Of a stretch of DNA of 64,000 nucleotides, positions 1-13,800 are shown in pieces (position 1 is the first letter of the stretch; the number at the start of each line of letters is the position of its first letter). A program made the translations under genes and the position numbers. Where the stretch lies: the NCBI RefSeq assembly GCF_949628215.1, contig NC_134276.1, positions 32,738,226 to 32,802,225 on the forward strand, read 5' to 3'. A model generated the notes under the pieces. It worked only from the letters and a program-made list of their open reading frames with translations. It did no database searches and was not told the origin of the DNA. This stretch comes from Phalacrocorax aristotelis (Eukaryota; Chordata; Aves; Suliformes; Phalacrocoracidae).

Positions 1-1863
1 AAGGCACACAAGATCTTGGGCCCGATCCTAATCTTACTTAAACTGGTAAAAACCTGAGGCAGCTGCCTGGGTGTCCCGGGAGTACCATGAGTGTAAAATC
101 AATTTAAGTGCATGGAGGATCAAGCTTAGAAAACGATAAAGTGAAGACTCCTACAGCAGTGCTCACTTGGCTGTAACACGTGTCTGGTGCATTCACTAAC
201 ATAAGCAGCAAGACCTGGCCTTTTAAAGGAAGCCAGGAATAGAAAACAGCATGCTTTATGGCTGTGAAGTGCCCAGAAGAGTGATTTTTGTAAGCAAATG
301 AAATACATTTTTATTAGACCAATTGTAGTATACAGTTGGGGTGGAAAATGTGTTCTTGGCTGTACCAAGTCTTTCTCAGGTCTAAAAGAAAGCAGCAAAT
401 GTGCCCAAATGCTCGTCTGTTCTTTTCCATCTATATTAATGGATACAATTAAAGATATTACCATCCCCTGCCAGCCCATCCTTGTTGCTATCCTTAGACC
501 CTGCAGATGGAACCACAGCAAGTGGGGGCTCCTGGCCACAGTTGGGTCTTCTGCAGCTATGGAAATGTGCAACAGGGCCAAGCTGTCACAGCCTTGCCTT
601 AAAAAGCAAACAAGACTCTGTAACCAGGCAGAGAGGATGCACGTGTGGGGTAAACCACTGGCATGCACCCGTGAGTGTGGGCTCTTAACGCATCTGATGT
701 TTCTTGCCCAAGACATCCCTAGAGGTGAACAGCAGGAAAACAAAACACAACAAACTCAGTGTAGTCTACAACTACATCTTCTGGAGATATCATTCTTAAT
801 TAAATAGTTGTGGAGCTGGGTTCTCCTTGATTTGGGTTTGGGGGATTTTTGGTGTTTGGGTTAGGTTAGCTAAACCTGGAATAAGACCAGGGAAATGCTG
901 CTATTTCATTGTTCCTGCTGGACAAGGGATGGTGCCAGCAGTAACACCTCAGGGTATAGGTGCTGGGTATTGTGGGGCTGCTGGGAAGGGAGCAAAGCCA
1001 GGGAAATCCACAGCTGGAAACGACGCTGGATGGCTGGGTCCCTGGGATGCTGGGTCCCTTCTGTCCTGATGGGACCGTTGTCATCAGTGGGTCACAGCTC
1101 CTGCAAAACCCAGGCTTGCTGGCATTAAACTTTTCTCTTCTGTGAGGCCTGAGAGACTCATTTGGCAAGATTTCACCCAAATACATGAACTCCTAGAAAC
1201 TGTGGCTTTCCTGCAGTTACAAAGGAGTAATCTCCCTTCCTCCCCCTCCTTGGTGAAATAGGTGGAGTGAGTGATCAGAGGCACAGGTACCCATCACCAG
1301 TGCAAGTGTGTTTTGAGTACCCACCTGCCATGGGAGCAGGTTCGGTGCCTCTCTGAATACATAACCCTTCCTCCCACAGTTTAGTCCTGCATCAGGCAAT
1401 TAGGGGGTTACTTTCAGTACTAAGCAGCCAAGTAGAGAAACTGAGCATCACTTCACAGTGCAGTTCACCCAGAACATGTTATTTAATGTGTATAGGTCTC
1501 ATTGCATCCTGGTGAGGTAAGGAAATGCCTTTTCCTGCTCTTTTAGGAGTGGGTAACTAGAGAGCTGTGTCTGCATCTCATCCCCCCTGAGCTAGGTGCC
1601 TAATCCTCTGAATTACTTGCTGGAGGTGCCTGTTCCTTGCTGTTGACAATATTAGGCTCCTAATTCAGGCACTTCACTTACAGGGGCAACAGTGGGTCTT
1701 GGTTCAGCTCGCGCAGGTCTCTTGACCCACAGGACACCCTCCTCAAAAGGGCCAGGTAAGGTATTTGCAGATGCAGGTCATGCTCACCTGGCCCAGTGCT
1801 CCCCTCCACTGGAGCTGGCTGCAAGGGGGGCACGTGGTCCCCACCCTGTCTGGCACCCCTCAG
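1..1863. other. Left flank, no supported exon
   Basis: I see no conserved coding segment here. Two long overlapping open frames (about 126-743 on - and 298-807 on +) lack recognisable domains and plausible splice context. The first supported ERICH6B exon starts at 1864 and enters in the middle of a codon, so at least one earlier exon exists, either in this stretch or left of the window. Confidence 0.4.
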
Positions 1864-4800
1864 AGGCTGCGATAGTGCAGAAGCAGGTTCAGCGCGGTGT
1901 CCTCATGCTGGAGAAGATTCTGTTCTTCCCTCCAGCCATGGAGGTGCTCTCCAGGGACACCGAGGTGTACCCCAAGGCCGGAGAGAACAAGGGGCCAGCT
2001 GAAACCAAGGAAGAGGCAGTGGCCAAGGATGGAGAGGAAAGTCACCAAGCAGGGCCTTGTGAGCAAGGTACAGTGTGATATTTGGAGTAATCACAGTCAC
2101 TGTGAAATAAACCTGAGCTTCCTGGGTGCTCATCTACCATCCTTCAAAAATCCCAGGCTAAACTAAAAAATACTTTGTTCATAAGAATGACCGAAGCATT
2201 TGAAGTCCTCCTTTTGCTGCTGTGGATCAGAGGTTAGCACTGTTTGGTGGCCATGGAGGACAAGCCATCCTGTCTAGTCATCCAGGGCCATAATAAAAAT
2301 GAGGAGGGAAATGTGAATGGGAGCATTTTTGTCAGAATACTAGAGTTAGACTCTAGGAAAGGGCCAAGTGGATGTCTGGGAGGACCAGCCTTAAACTGAA
2401 GGGTCACAGCTCTCTTTCTCCTGTGGTCTTCCTCCTCAATTTCAGTGGGCTTCAGTTCTGCCACATCTCAGCTTGGTGGCACATGGGGTGTCAGAGAGCA
2501 CAGGAGGCAAGAAAATCATGTGCTTTGGATAAAAAAACAGTTGGGAATGGGGATAAAAGAAGGAAAACTGAATCTGAGAAAGAGGGCAAGAAATATGAGA
2601 TTAGAGAATGAAAAAATATCAATAGCTGTGGGGATATGAATGAAAAAGGGGGGACAGACCCCAGGGAAGAGAGGAAAACAAGAATAGAGACTAGGAGAGA
2701 GGCAAAACAGGAGAGACAGTGGAAAAAGAGCGCAACATTGAAGAGGGAAGTGGATATAAATTAGAAGCAAAACCTAGAGGAGAAGAAATTTAACAAAATT
2801 GCAAAATGAAAACTGCAAAGAGAAGAGTGGCTGATTCCAGAGAGCAGGGCTCAGCAAGCCAATGCTCCTAGCTGTCCACTGAAAGTTTGGTGACAAAACA
2901 GTGGAGAGAAGGTAATGCCTCTTTTCTTCCTTCATCTGGATATCTGCAGTCCTCAGAGGAATCAGGGTGTGAAAGAAAGACTTGGGACTGCAAAGCACCA
3001 CCTTTCCGTTTGGGATAAAAAACACTCATTCTGGGGAGAAAGGGGGAAAGAGCAGAAAGAAAAGATTCTTGCTTTTCTTTTCGTTTTCTCCTTTTTTTTT
3101 CTTTTTCTTTTTTTAGTATTTTGTTTTCACAACAAGCTTTGATATACATTTCTTAGAGAGTGGCTGCCCAGAGCAGGGGACGTGCTCTGCAGTGAAGTCT
3201 ACTCCAGCATTTTCCAGAACAGATACCAGGCAAGTGGAGGGGCACAACTGCAGGGTCACTGTCTGTGCTACCTCTTTGCCTTCCCCAGACCTCTGGGTCT
3301 CCCTTTACTGGGATGCAGCAGCTTGAAATCTGCAGGAGGAGAATTCCTGGAAACCCAGCTCTATGCCTTCCCCTGCCCTGCAGCTCCTCCCTCCATCCCT
3401 ACTTTTGCTTGTCAGGCATTTATATAAATAGGATTAACATCTGCAGTTACACTTAGCTAGGTTGCAAATTACAGAGGCTATCAAGCCTTGTGCTTCAGGG
3501 CATACAATGATTACCATCAGAGGGGCAAAAATGAGTTTTTCCAATAACAGAATATTGCATGATTGACTGGGGACATTACAGGGCAGAGTGGATTAGCCTT
3601 TGCCATCAGTATCAGTTATATGTCATTACCGCATCAAAGCACCAGACGTGGGTGAGCCACTTCCATTCAGGCGGCATTGGAGGTGGCTGGGTCTGGAGGA
3701 GTAGGGTAGGTTGTTAAAAAAAGCACTGATTTCTGAAGCTGCTTATAAAATATGCCTCCAGCAAGCTAAGCCCCCTGCTTCTGCTTGCCTACGTCCTGCA
3801 TGCCTTCAGCTGGTTGGAGGACCCTGCCCTCCTCTCCTTTGTCTCCTGGTGATTCCTGACTCTGGTGGGATAAAGAAGTATCAGAGGATTTGGGAGCCAC
3901 TGTAACAAGAGGCTGGAAGGCACCTGACCAAAGGGCCTGCTGACCCCATCTTTACAGTTCTTCCAGGGGCTTGTGAGAGAGGCTGAGGTCCCCACTAGCT
4001 CTCTATCATGTATGAACAACTTTGCCCACACTCAACTTTCAGGCCATCTCATTTTCTTCAACTTGGCAGCAAATTATTATCTCATTTGAATGGAAGAGCT
4101 AGAATTGACAAAAAAATTCTAAAATAAGAAACATAATTAACAGCAAAACTTTTAATTCCCCTTTCTAAGCCATTTCTAAATGTGTTAGTGTTTATTTATT
4201 GAACCTGGCTTGACATTTAGACAGTTCCTTTTAATGCTAATAGGGTTGATTACCAGGTTGAATCCCACTGCTTTGAGGAAATGGCTGCTCAATATTCAGA
4301 GCTGCCAAGTTCCCCCTGCACAGAAATACCCACCTTTCTTCACAAGAAATATGTATTATTCAGTACAAGCATATTAAATTAAGCTGGGCGCAGGAGCCTG
4401 CACCAGCGATGCCAGAACAGCAGCCCATGCATGAGGTGTGTGGCCGCAGGGTGCCCGGGCTCTGTATTTCTGTGGCTAAAAACTCCCTCCAGCCCCAGTG
4501 GGACAGGGCCAGCCCACGTGCAGGGAACCGGGTTGGGTTTTGCCCTGGTTCAACAGCTTGGCTGTGGTGCCAGGGGTCACCCCGGGGGCGGCAGGACCCC
4601 CCAGCTTGGGTAGGGAGTCCCAAGGAGGAGGAGGAGGAGGAGTGGGACAGAAGAGGAAGCCACCCTGTTTCCCCAGGCTGCAGCCAAAAGCTGGGCTTTC
4701 CTGTTCTTGCCCACTTGCAGTTTACACTCTACTTCCAAGACTCTCATCTTTCTCCCTATCCTACAAAGCCAAATACAGCAGGGACTCCTTCTTAATGGAA

Positions 4801-7800
4801 ATCTTGGGGCAAGAAATGTGGGTGAGGATTTTTTTCCCATAAAAGTCACTGTCAGGTTATTTGCTTCAGTGTGTGTAACAGAGCTTTTTGTGCTCCCTCT
4901 CCTGCAGATCAATCAACTGGACTGAGGTCTGAGTGTCCTCCCGTTTTAACATATATCATCATTACTCCTTCGGAGCTGCTGCAAAATAGCACAGGTGTCA
5001 ATAAGAATAGAATTTGGCCTTACATTTACTTTAAGTTAGGCTTTATAGGTGAAAATGGTAGGTTTTCAGGAACCGACCACACCTCCACATTACTGAGCGT
5101 GCAATGTCAACATGAGGCTGCTTGGGCAGCACTGCAGCCTCCAGAAATAGGTCAGGCTCCTAAACGCTGAGTATGACAAGCAAGCCTGGCTTGACAAGCT
5201 TTGCCAATGGCTAGCCAAGCACAAGGAGATTACCCTGATCTGGGGAACAGAGATACTTGAGCTCAGGAATTTCCCCCCAGGGTGTGATTACCTTGTAATA
5301 GCCACTATCCCTCATTCTCATTTCTAGCTGGAAAGGAGGTGCAAAGCAAGGCTCCTAGTTTGTATCCACCAGCTGGTAAAAAGCCAAGGCACGGCTTTTA
5401 AGGCAATCTTGGGAAAGTGCACAGGGACGCAAATGTCCCTGGCTTAAGGTGGTGAGTTTTCAGTCAGAAGATACACTTATATATCGTGTCATCAGAGCAT
5501 CCAAGTGTTTGTTTTTAATTTACATGGGGAAAACCTGAATGAATCACTCAGATTTGGACTGACTGTTTGAGCCACTACTATACATTTTCTTTTTTTTTTT
5601 TTTTGCTCTCCCATCTTTCATAACCATGCATCATAAGCAGAACAGGAGCCGCTCTCCTTCAATGATGCATTGGAAAAATGGAAACCAAAATGCTCTAGGT
5701 CAGGCTGGGGGAAGGTGAGCTGACTGTCACAAAACATCCTTGTTCAGAGACACAGCCACCACCTGGTCACATTTCCACCACTTGGTGAGATGCACGTTAG
5801 AGGTCTGCATGTAGCATGAGGCACACCCCTTGGTTATCAGCTGTGTTTCAGAAGACTTGGCCTCCGGCTGAGGACCTGAAGAGAAGACTTGTTCATGCAG
5901 GAGAAGGTGGACTGAACAGGCTTCCTCAGATCCCAGACATGGCGATGGGAGGAGATGGTGTAGGCCCAGTTTCTGCAGCGTGTGCCTTTTGATATACATC
6001 AGTGTGCCCACAGAGGATGGTCAGCACTCAGGTGGCTTGGTGCTTTCTCTCGGTCACCAAGGTCTTCTTCATAGCTCCCACCGACAGCCACAGAGGTCGC
6101 TGCTTTGTCTTCCACAGTGGGGGTATCCCATGAGAAGGGGGTCATGCTCTGAAGTGGTTGGCCTACAGAGGCTTTTGCTTTGGGACCTGAAGGGAAAGGG
6201 CCCTGATTGCAAGTCTTGGTGGAAGGATTTCTGAGCTGAAAATTGCACCTAGAGCATTCAGGCTGGAAAGGCACCAAGCAGCTCCCGGTGATGCAGGGAG
6301 CTTCATCAGAAACACTGACAGGCAGCAGCACCAGACACCTTGGGCTACATTTAAACGGCTTTGCCTTAGCAGGAGACATGGCCTGGTGTGAAATGCAGGA
6401 CATAAGGATGCCTGCAAAGGGTCAGCCCCAGAGTGTGCCTGGCCCAGCATCCTGCCCTGGATGAGAGCCAGCAGATGCTCAGGAAGCAATACAAAAATAG
6501 AGCAAACATTTGTATATACTTCCTAGAATACTCTCCATTCCCCTAGTGGTCTGTGACTCAGGAACCGCCTGAACTGTAGACACCACCTCTGCATTTAATA
6601 GCCCTTGGTGGATTCTTAGGTTACACCCTATTGAACTAATGCAAACTTTAAAGATCCACTGTACTCTATGGCAAGGAGTGCCACAGCTAAAAATCTCTTT
6701 TGTTTGTTTTGAATTTGTCGCTTAATAGTTTTATTTGATGATCACTCTCTTCCTTTGAGGAGCACTGAATAATGTGAACAGCTGTTCCCCAGTCACGCCA
6801 CTCACTCTTCCCATCACAAAACTCGGTCATATTTCTTCTTTAGTCATTTTTTTCTTCCAAGATAAAAAGTCTTAATCTATTCAGTCATTCCCTGAATGAA
6901 GGCCCTTTTATGTCTTTGATCATCTTCAATTGCCTTCCTCTCTAACTTTTCTATTTCTTCTGTATCATATTTGAGATTGGTGAATCAGGACTGCACAATA
7001 GTATTCAAGAGATGGGAGCCCATGGATTTATACAGCGGCATAATGATTTCCTCTGTTTTGCACTCTCCTCCTTTCCTAATAATTCCTAGCTTTCTCTTTG
7101 CTTTTTTGATTGCGACTGAGTGTTGAATTGACATTTGCATAGAGCTATCTATTACAACCTGAAGATTTCACTCCAAAGTGGAAATAGCCAGCTCAGAGCC
7201 CATTATTTTGTATGTAAAGCTAGGACTGTCTTTTCCCATGCGCATCACTTTACATTTATCTACATCAAATTTCATCTGTGATTTTATTACCCTTTTATTC
7301 AGTGCCACGAGGGTCTTTCTGCAACTCTTCACAGTCAGCCCTTTGCCTCAGCCACCCTGAATATCATCAACAAACTTCTCCTCTCCCTGCTCACTGCTAT
7401 TTTGAGATTATTTATGAATATTTCAAAAGCACGGGACAATGTTTAGGCTAATTTAGCAGATTTCCCTCTCAAATTTGAAGTGCCAGGTCCCAAGGAGAGG
7501 GAAGAAATGCAGTTTCCCAAGCTCTTGAGCTGCCACAGGAGATCAGTTGGTGTTTCTGGGGCTGGATGGCATTGTGCCTAACCAGCAGGTCTACCTCTGG
7601 TGAGGGTGATGCCACTTGCTAGGATATATGTGCCTGCCCCCTTCACCAGACTGTACAGGACCAGCGGGGGATGGATAGGGGTATGGTGGCCCTTTCTCCT
7701 TTCTCTTGCTGAAGCTGCGCCCTGGCACAAAGAGGTGTGCAGAAGTCCTGGGGGCCCTAGGAGAGGAGGCAGAGTGGACCAATGGATGGCAAAGCCTTCC

Positions 7801-10800
7801 TCTGAGAAAACCTCTGCACACAAAGTTTTGAGATATCACTTTGAATGAATTGGAGCTAACTGGCAACCATTCCTTGAAAACAGCCATGTGTGAGCCTGTT
7901 GAGAGTGCCCAAGGGAGTCCAAGGATGGAATCAGATGAGGAGCCGTTGTCTGTGAGAGGAGACTATGAGGATGACGGGACTGCAACTGATGTCTACCCAG
8001 GCAAGGTGAGACCCAGTCAGCCAGTTAGCGAGAGGAACTGGGAATTACCATGACAAGCACTCTTTCAGTGGTGGTTTTTTTTTCCTGGGGAGCAGCACCT
8101 TGCAGCAGTGCCTGGTGGGGGGTCAGTGCCAGGGGGCAACAACAAGGAGCACTTCTTTCTGCTGGGGACAGCCTTGCTTGGGGAAGAGGCCGGAGAGCTG
8201 CCGCTGTTATTTGTAGCAAAAGGAGTCAGGCTGAGCATCACTCCAACACTGGAGGCAAGGGTGAAATTAATTCAGAGGAGAAAGTGAACAGCTTTGGTGG
8301 AAAGTTCCCCATTCCTGTTGGTGCACCTTAGAGCCACGGGGCTGCACCAAGCATGTTTCCCTCTCCTCCCCAACCCAAGTAATTTGTTGTTGCAGCCCTT
8401 AGAGACAGGCAGTGCAGGATTTGTCCACTCTCTGGTGAGACACCTTCCAGAAAAGCCATGCAGCTTCCAGAAAAATGCTCTGCGGAGGTGGTTTGATGCT
8501 CCTGCAGCTGTGAAGGGAGGAAGGAAGATAGTGTCTCTTCTATGACAGTGAAGCAAAAATTGCTCCAAAGGGCAGAGGCTCTCCCCTTTAAGAGACTTAA
8601 GCTTGATCATCAGAAAACCAGGACCCATTTGATGACAAAAAAAAAAAGCAGGTGTCAGTGACTCAGGCACAAACTGCCTCTTAAGCTGTGGGAAGACCTG
8701 TGTCTCCTGGCAAAAAAAGTGTACATGTGCCTGAAAAAAACCCCACTGGTTTCACAGATCCACAAAGCAAAAGAGAAATTAATGAGAAAACCAGTTGCAG
8801 GCCTGTTGATAGTACAGCCATCAATCCCTTCCTCGTCTGAGAGGGAAAGGCACTCAGCCACCTTAAACACGAAGGCAGAAGTCTGTATTTCCAACCCAGT
8901 CTTTTGGCTGATGCTGCACCGCTGCCCGCTCCAGGGATTGAAGCTGGTGAGTGCTGGGGGCTCCTCTGGTGCAGCCGAGGGGTTCAGCTATGCCTTCAGC
9001 CCTTGCTTGTTCTTGGGTAAGGTTTGGGGCTGGAATGGCTGTGTGGTGTGCTCAGTGCCAGTGCAATGCTGGTGAACCACATCAGCTTGGCGTGCATGTC
9101 TGCACAGCCCTGGGGCAGCAATAGGGGATATGAAATCAGTTCCTTCAGTTGCTGTTACAAAATTCCCATTTCATTCTGGTCAGAGCTGGAAGGTCTTTAC
9201 CTTCCTCTTTCAACAAGGTAGTTTTGGAAGGAATGAGCAACAGATAATAACTCTTCTCACAACCAGAAAGGTAGATGTGGATCGTAGACAGAGTGCAACT
9301 TTTGTATAAGCAGCAGTGGCTGGACCAGCACAAACCTGCCACGCATGCAAATAAAACCAGAGTATGCTGATAAATGTACGGGTGCCATTTGTGAATCCTG
9401 GTGGCACCAGGGTTTGTGCTGTTGGCCAGCCCACCCAGCCCCGGAACACAGCTGGCTGATGGAGGAGGAGGAAAACCCACCCAGAAAGAAACCTGGGGCA
9501 AGATGGGGTGGCTCCAGGTGACACAACTGCTGATGGTAGAAGGCATCAGGATGACTACTATAAATACTACAGAGACAAAAAAGCCCTTTAAAGCTAAACC
9601 AGACTTAAGCTGCTTTCGAGCAATTATCAGGATGTTTCCATCACAAATCCTTTGCAAACACAGATATTTTTTCCTTTCCAAAATGCAAATGCTCTGATTT
9701 TCCTTGAAGTTTCTCCATATCAATATTGCCTTAAAAACTGAGTGTATCTAGTTTTTTAATGTAGTTTCTCGGGGTTTTGTTTTTAAAGAAGAGACAGGAG
9801 CTTTCTTTGTTTTAAAAGTTTTAAAGTTTTAAGCTGTTTAAAAAGGCTTAAAGCCTTTTTTTCCCCTCTTTTTTTCACTTTTGTGGTGCTTCACAGGATG
9901 TTAAAAGAAGGCCAAATTAAAAAGTTGGTCAAATTTTCGTATGAAAAACAACTATAACTTTCCATTGAGCTCTTAGGAAGGAAGTGTAAACATGCCAGCT
10001 GCATTTATTTGGGAGCACAGATAATGAAATGTAACCTGCATTTCCTGACATTATATGTATATACATGTTAAAAAAGGAGTTCTGGTGTCACACTAAATGC
10101 AGTAGGTTTGGTTGCTTTTACCGAAACAGCTTAGACTTAAGCCCAATTTACTTTTTTGAAAAATTAATAAGGCTGATGCTGAATTTCCTTTGTCCTCTGA
10201 GGAGACCACCTGGACCGAAGAATCTTCAAAGTGCACCTTTTGCAGCGCTCCTGAAAAGCCAGTCCCAACAGTGGTGGATCTGAAGGAACAACCCCAGGAA
10301 AATGTGAGTCTACCCGTACCATGTGAGCATGCCCGTAATGTAAGATCCTTCCTGGCAAAACGGAGAGCGATACCCCCCGCCTCCTCGCAGTGGCAGAAAG
10401 GAAGGGGAGATGGATGTGGGTAGACGAGCTGGAGGGTGAGGAGGTCTGCAGTGCACCCAGGTGCCCCATGCCAGCCCCACTGCTCCTGACAGGCACTGCA
10501 CCCCCACAGCTCTTTTGCTGCAGGAGATATAAGGAAGCGTTTGATGTTGTCATCCAAGAGCAGATGAGTGAAGATGAAGCGGAGATGAAGCTGGACATCA
10601 CTCCCCATGCCGACCCTTCCCAAGCTGAGCTGAGGAGCAGAATCAAGGATAAACTGCTGCAGCAGTAAGGGACCAAGGGAGACTGGCCCAAGGCCCTGGT
10701 GGGAGGAGAGAAGCCCTGTCAAGAGCTCCCATCACTCTGGTCCCAGGAAGTTTCACTGGTGGGAAGCTGCCCATGGTGTAGTGTCACTGCTGCCCACATG

Positions 10801-13800
10801 CAGCAACAAGCATTGAGGCATCCTCATGTCAGGCCTATGATGTGGCAGTGGCAGGAAAGATCCATCTCCTGCCCTGGGCAGGATGTGCTGAGCAGGCAAC
10901 AGGGCTGAATGGGGCCATTAATGTTGGACCAGGATGGTTCAGTGCTGCTGAGGCAATACTTGCCTGAGGGTCTTCACATAGCTCATCTTCACTGTAGGGC
11001 CCTTAGAAAAGCACTGGTGGGCTTGATGAAGAGCAGCTAGAGCTGAAGGCTCAGCAGTCACCAGCTGATCCACCTCTGCACTATTTGCATTGAAGGTTTA
11101 CACTTGCAGATTAGGAAGCTCCCTAGAAAGAGGGACGGGGCCAGATGCTTTCCCAGACAGCAAAAGGTTTTCCCAAGCTTAACCCTGGGTAACTGTTCCC
11201 TCACAAGAGACCCTGAAAGCATCTGACCCCACTCTGGGACTCCCTCCCATTGCACAGGCCCTGCACACCTTTCCACCACAGCTGCTTCAATCCCTACACC
11301 CAGCAGCCTTGAGGGAAATAGATGTGACGTCCCAACCTCCTCCCAGGCTGCTAAGCAGCACACAAAGCGTCTAGCTCCTGTTTCACTCCCTGGGAGAGCA
11401 TTGTTCCAAGAGCGTACCATGAGCAGCCGTGGCTGGGGCATGCTGGTTTTGCCAAGGTAGGCAGAGACCTGGCTGCATCACCTGAGGATTCCATCCTTCG
11501 TTGCTGTTTCCCCTTTTCTCCCACTGTTTTGGTCCTTTGGGAGTCTTACCTTTAAAAGTGCCATCACACCTTCATGGGAGCAACAGCCCACCCCAAAATC
11601 TCTCTGCTGCAGAGGGGCAGCACAAGGTCTGAGTGCCACTCAGGTCTCCAGGTAGGACGTGGTTTGAGCCTTTTGGGCAGGGTCTGTCTTCTGGTTCTGC
11701 AGTGGCCAGCAGCATATATGGCATGTGGCACTTGGTCCCAAACAACCACACAAGCTGAGTTTTGCCCTGGGAGACCAGAGTGACTGGCAGGGGTACGACA
11801 TGCAGGTGGAGTGACACAGGGCTTCTAGCCACACATGTGGTGAGATGTGTGGGCAGAATGTCCTGAGGGTTGGGACTCACCTCACTTCTGCAAGCCCATA
11901 CCCATGCCTTCCCCCATCACTGGCAGCTCCCCTTGACTGAAGGGTAGGAAAAAGGGTGCTTCTACTGCATGATTCATCACACCTGTAATGAGCTGGATCT
12001 CCTATTTCTCTTCTTTGGCTATAAAATCCATCCATGGTGACAATCTCATATGCAGACCTCTGCGTTGTTTGAGGTGAATCCTGACATAACATCCCATGAT
12101 ACTTTTTTTCCCCCTTAGATTATAAGGGTAGGGCCTTTAGCCAACAATTTCATCTTATTTTTAACTTCCTTTTTTGATCTTAGGTTGGATGAAGGAGGCT
12201 TTGAGAGCTACAGGGAAATATTTCGGCAGTATCTGAGATTTGTTCCTGGTAAGGACCTTTGCTAGTGAGCTGTCATTGCTAGGCTTGGCATGGAGCCAGA
12301 AGCACGTGGTAGCTTCAGTGCAGAAACTGCAGCTCTTTGTGTAGTAAAAGGTGCCATAATATTCATTACGAGTGGCCAGGGACCTTCACAGTTTCTCAAA
12401 ACACAGGTCTCCACAATTCCCTGCCTACAAGGCCTGTCATCTCCAGGCTTGAGCTGGAGACGTCTGGCTGAGAGGAGTAGAAGATGGTACGGAAGAGACT
12501 TGCTAGTTCATGTCGAGTCCATCCTTTGCCATAAGTAATCCTCAGCTGTTCATGGTCTGGACAGTTTGTTGTTCTAAGCAAGGAGATCCCTTACATCTTC
12601 AGGAAAGCCATCCTGCAGCATCACAGAGCCTACCCCATCTTAGTTAGGTTAGATTTTTCCCTTTCTGCTTATTTATCCTCAAACAAAAACTCCTCAGTCC
12701 CTTCCTCCATCCCCCCTCCTTTCCAAATAATCCATGACACAAGCCTTAGAGAAACAAAGCTGCATCACCTTTTCCTCAACAACAACCTTCACAATTTTTT
12801 TCAGGGACTAGAATCACATTCAGCCTCTCAAAACAAAACAAATACACTGTCAGACCAAAGACTACCCCTTTCAAAAAGCAACAACTGACGTCAGCACCTC
12901 CAGAAGACCTGCTGGAGCTGGACAGGAGTTTTGTTGCGGCGCACTTAAAGGTGGGTATGGCCTGTTGGATCTCTTCTTGTTGCTTTTCAGGCAGGGACTG
13001 TAGAAAGCTGTATAGTGTTGCATTTGCTCATACCCCATGAAAGTCCAGTCAAACCCATTTAGATATCTGCTATGACACAGAGAAGACACTGATTCAGCAA
13101 AACATTAAAATGCTCATCAGTGGGTACGCTAAGTTGATGGGGCATACTAACCTGTGGCGGTTTGAAGATGAACTTAACCAGGCATTCATGGCTGAGGTGG
13201 AAAGCTGAGTCTGGCATCCCTGGGGTTTTACTGGGATGATAACTGTGTGTAAAGGGTTTTGCTTATGGAGCATACTATGCAGCCTGAAGGCTGAACACCA
13301 CCAGTCAGTGAGCACCCATACTGAAGCCTCAGACCCTGCTCTACTCACTTCCATACTATTCAGCTCTCTTAACCTCCAAACCAGGCTGCCCTGTCCAAAC
13401 TGCCTAGTGGGGACAGATCCAGGCTCCTCAGCTAGGTATCACTTGGGGAAACACTCCTGGTCCTGGGCCAAGCCTCAGTCCAACAATTTAGCAGCACAGG
13501 CAAAAGCTTTGCAGGGTCCAGGCAGCCTTGAATTCATTAGTAGGGGTGCCACTGCTGTGTCCAGCAAGGAATGGGGCGGGGGGCTCATATGGCAGCTCTC
13601 CCTGGAAAACCAGGCTGGATGCAACCAAAAGAATGACAATCATGGGTCAAGGAGCTGATTTTTGTGAGACGGGCAAAAGTACATTGCACAGTCTCTGTCC
13701 CCACCTAAGGAAAGGGATCCCTAAGATGTTCCAGCACAAGCTCATGTGGCTTATAAATCACAGAGGCCCAATCAAAAAAAGGTCATGGTGGGCTGCACAA

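Noticed and set aside
126-807. Overlapping open frames on both strands (205 and 169 residues)
   Set aside because: No domain, no splice context and residue make-up like translated non-coding DNA. Long frames on both strands of the same stretch usually reflect composition.
8900-8946. Possible extra ERICH6B exon with a good acceptor and a perfect gtgagt donor
   Set aside because: It is 47 bases long, so including it between 8005 and 10172 would shift the frame, and the phases of the neighbouring exons already fit without it.
9145-9723. 192-residue open frame on - in an ERICH6B intron
   Set aside because: No recognisable family and no exon structure. Hydrophobic pieces alone are not evidence of a gene.
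10093-10722. 209-residue open frame on -
   Set aside because: Antisense shadow of ERICH6B exons at 10172 and 10510.
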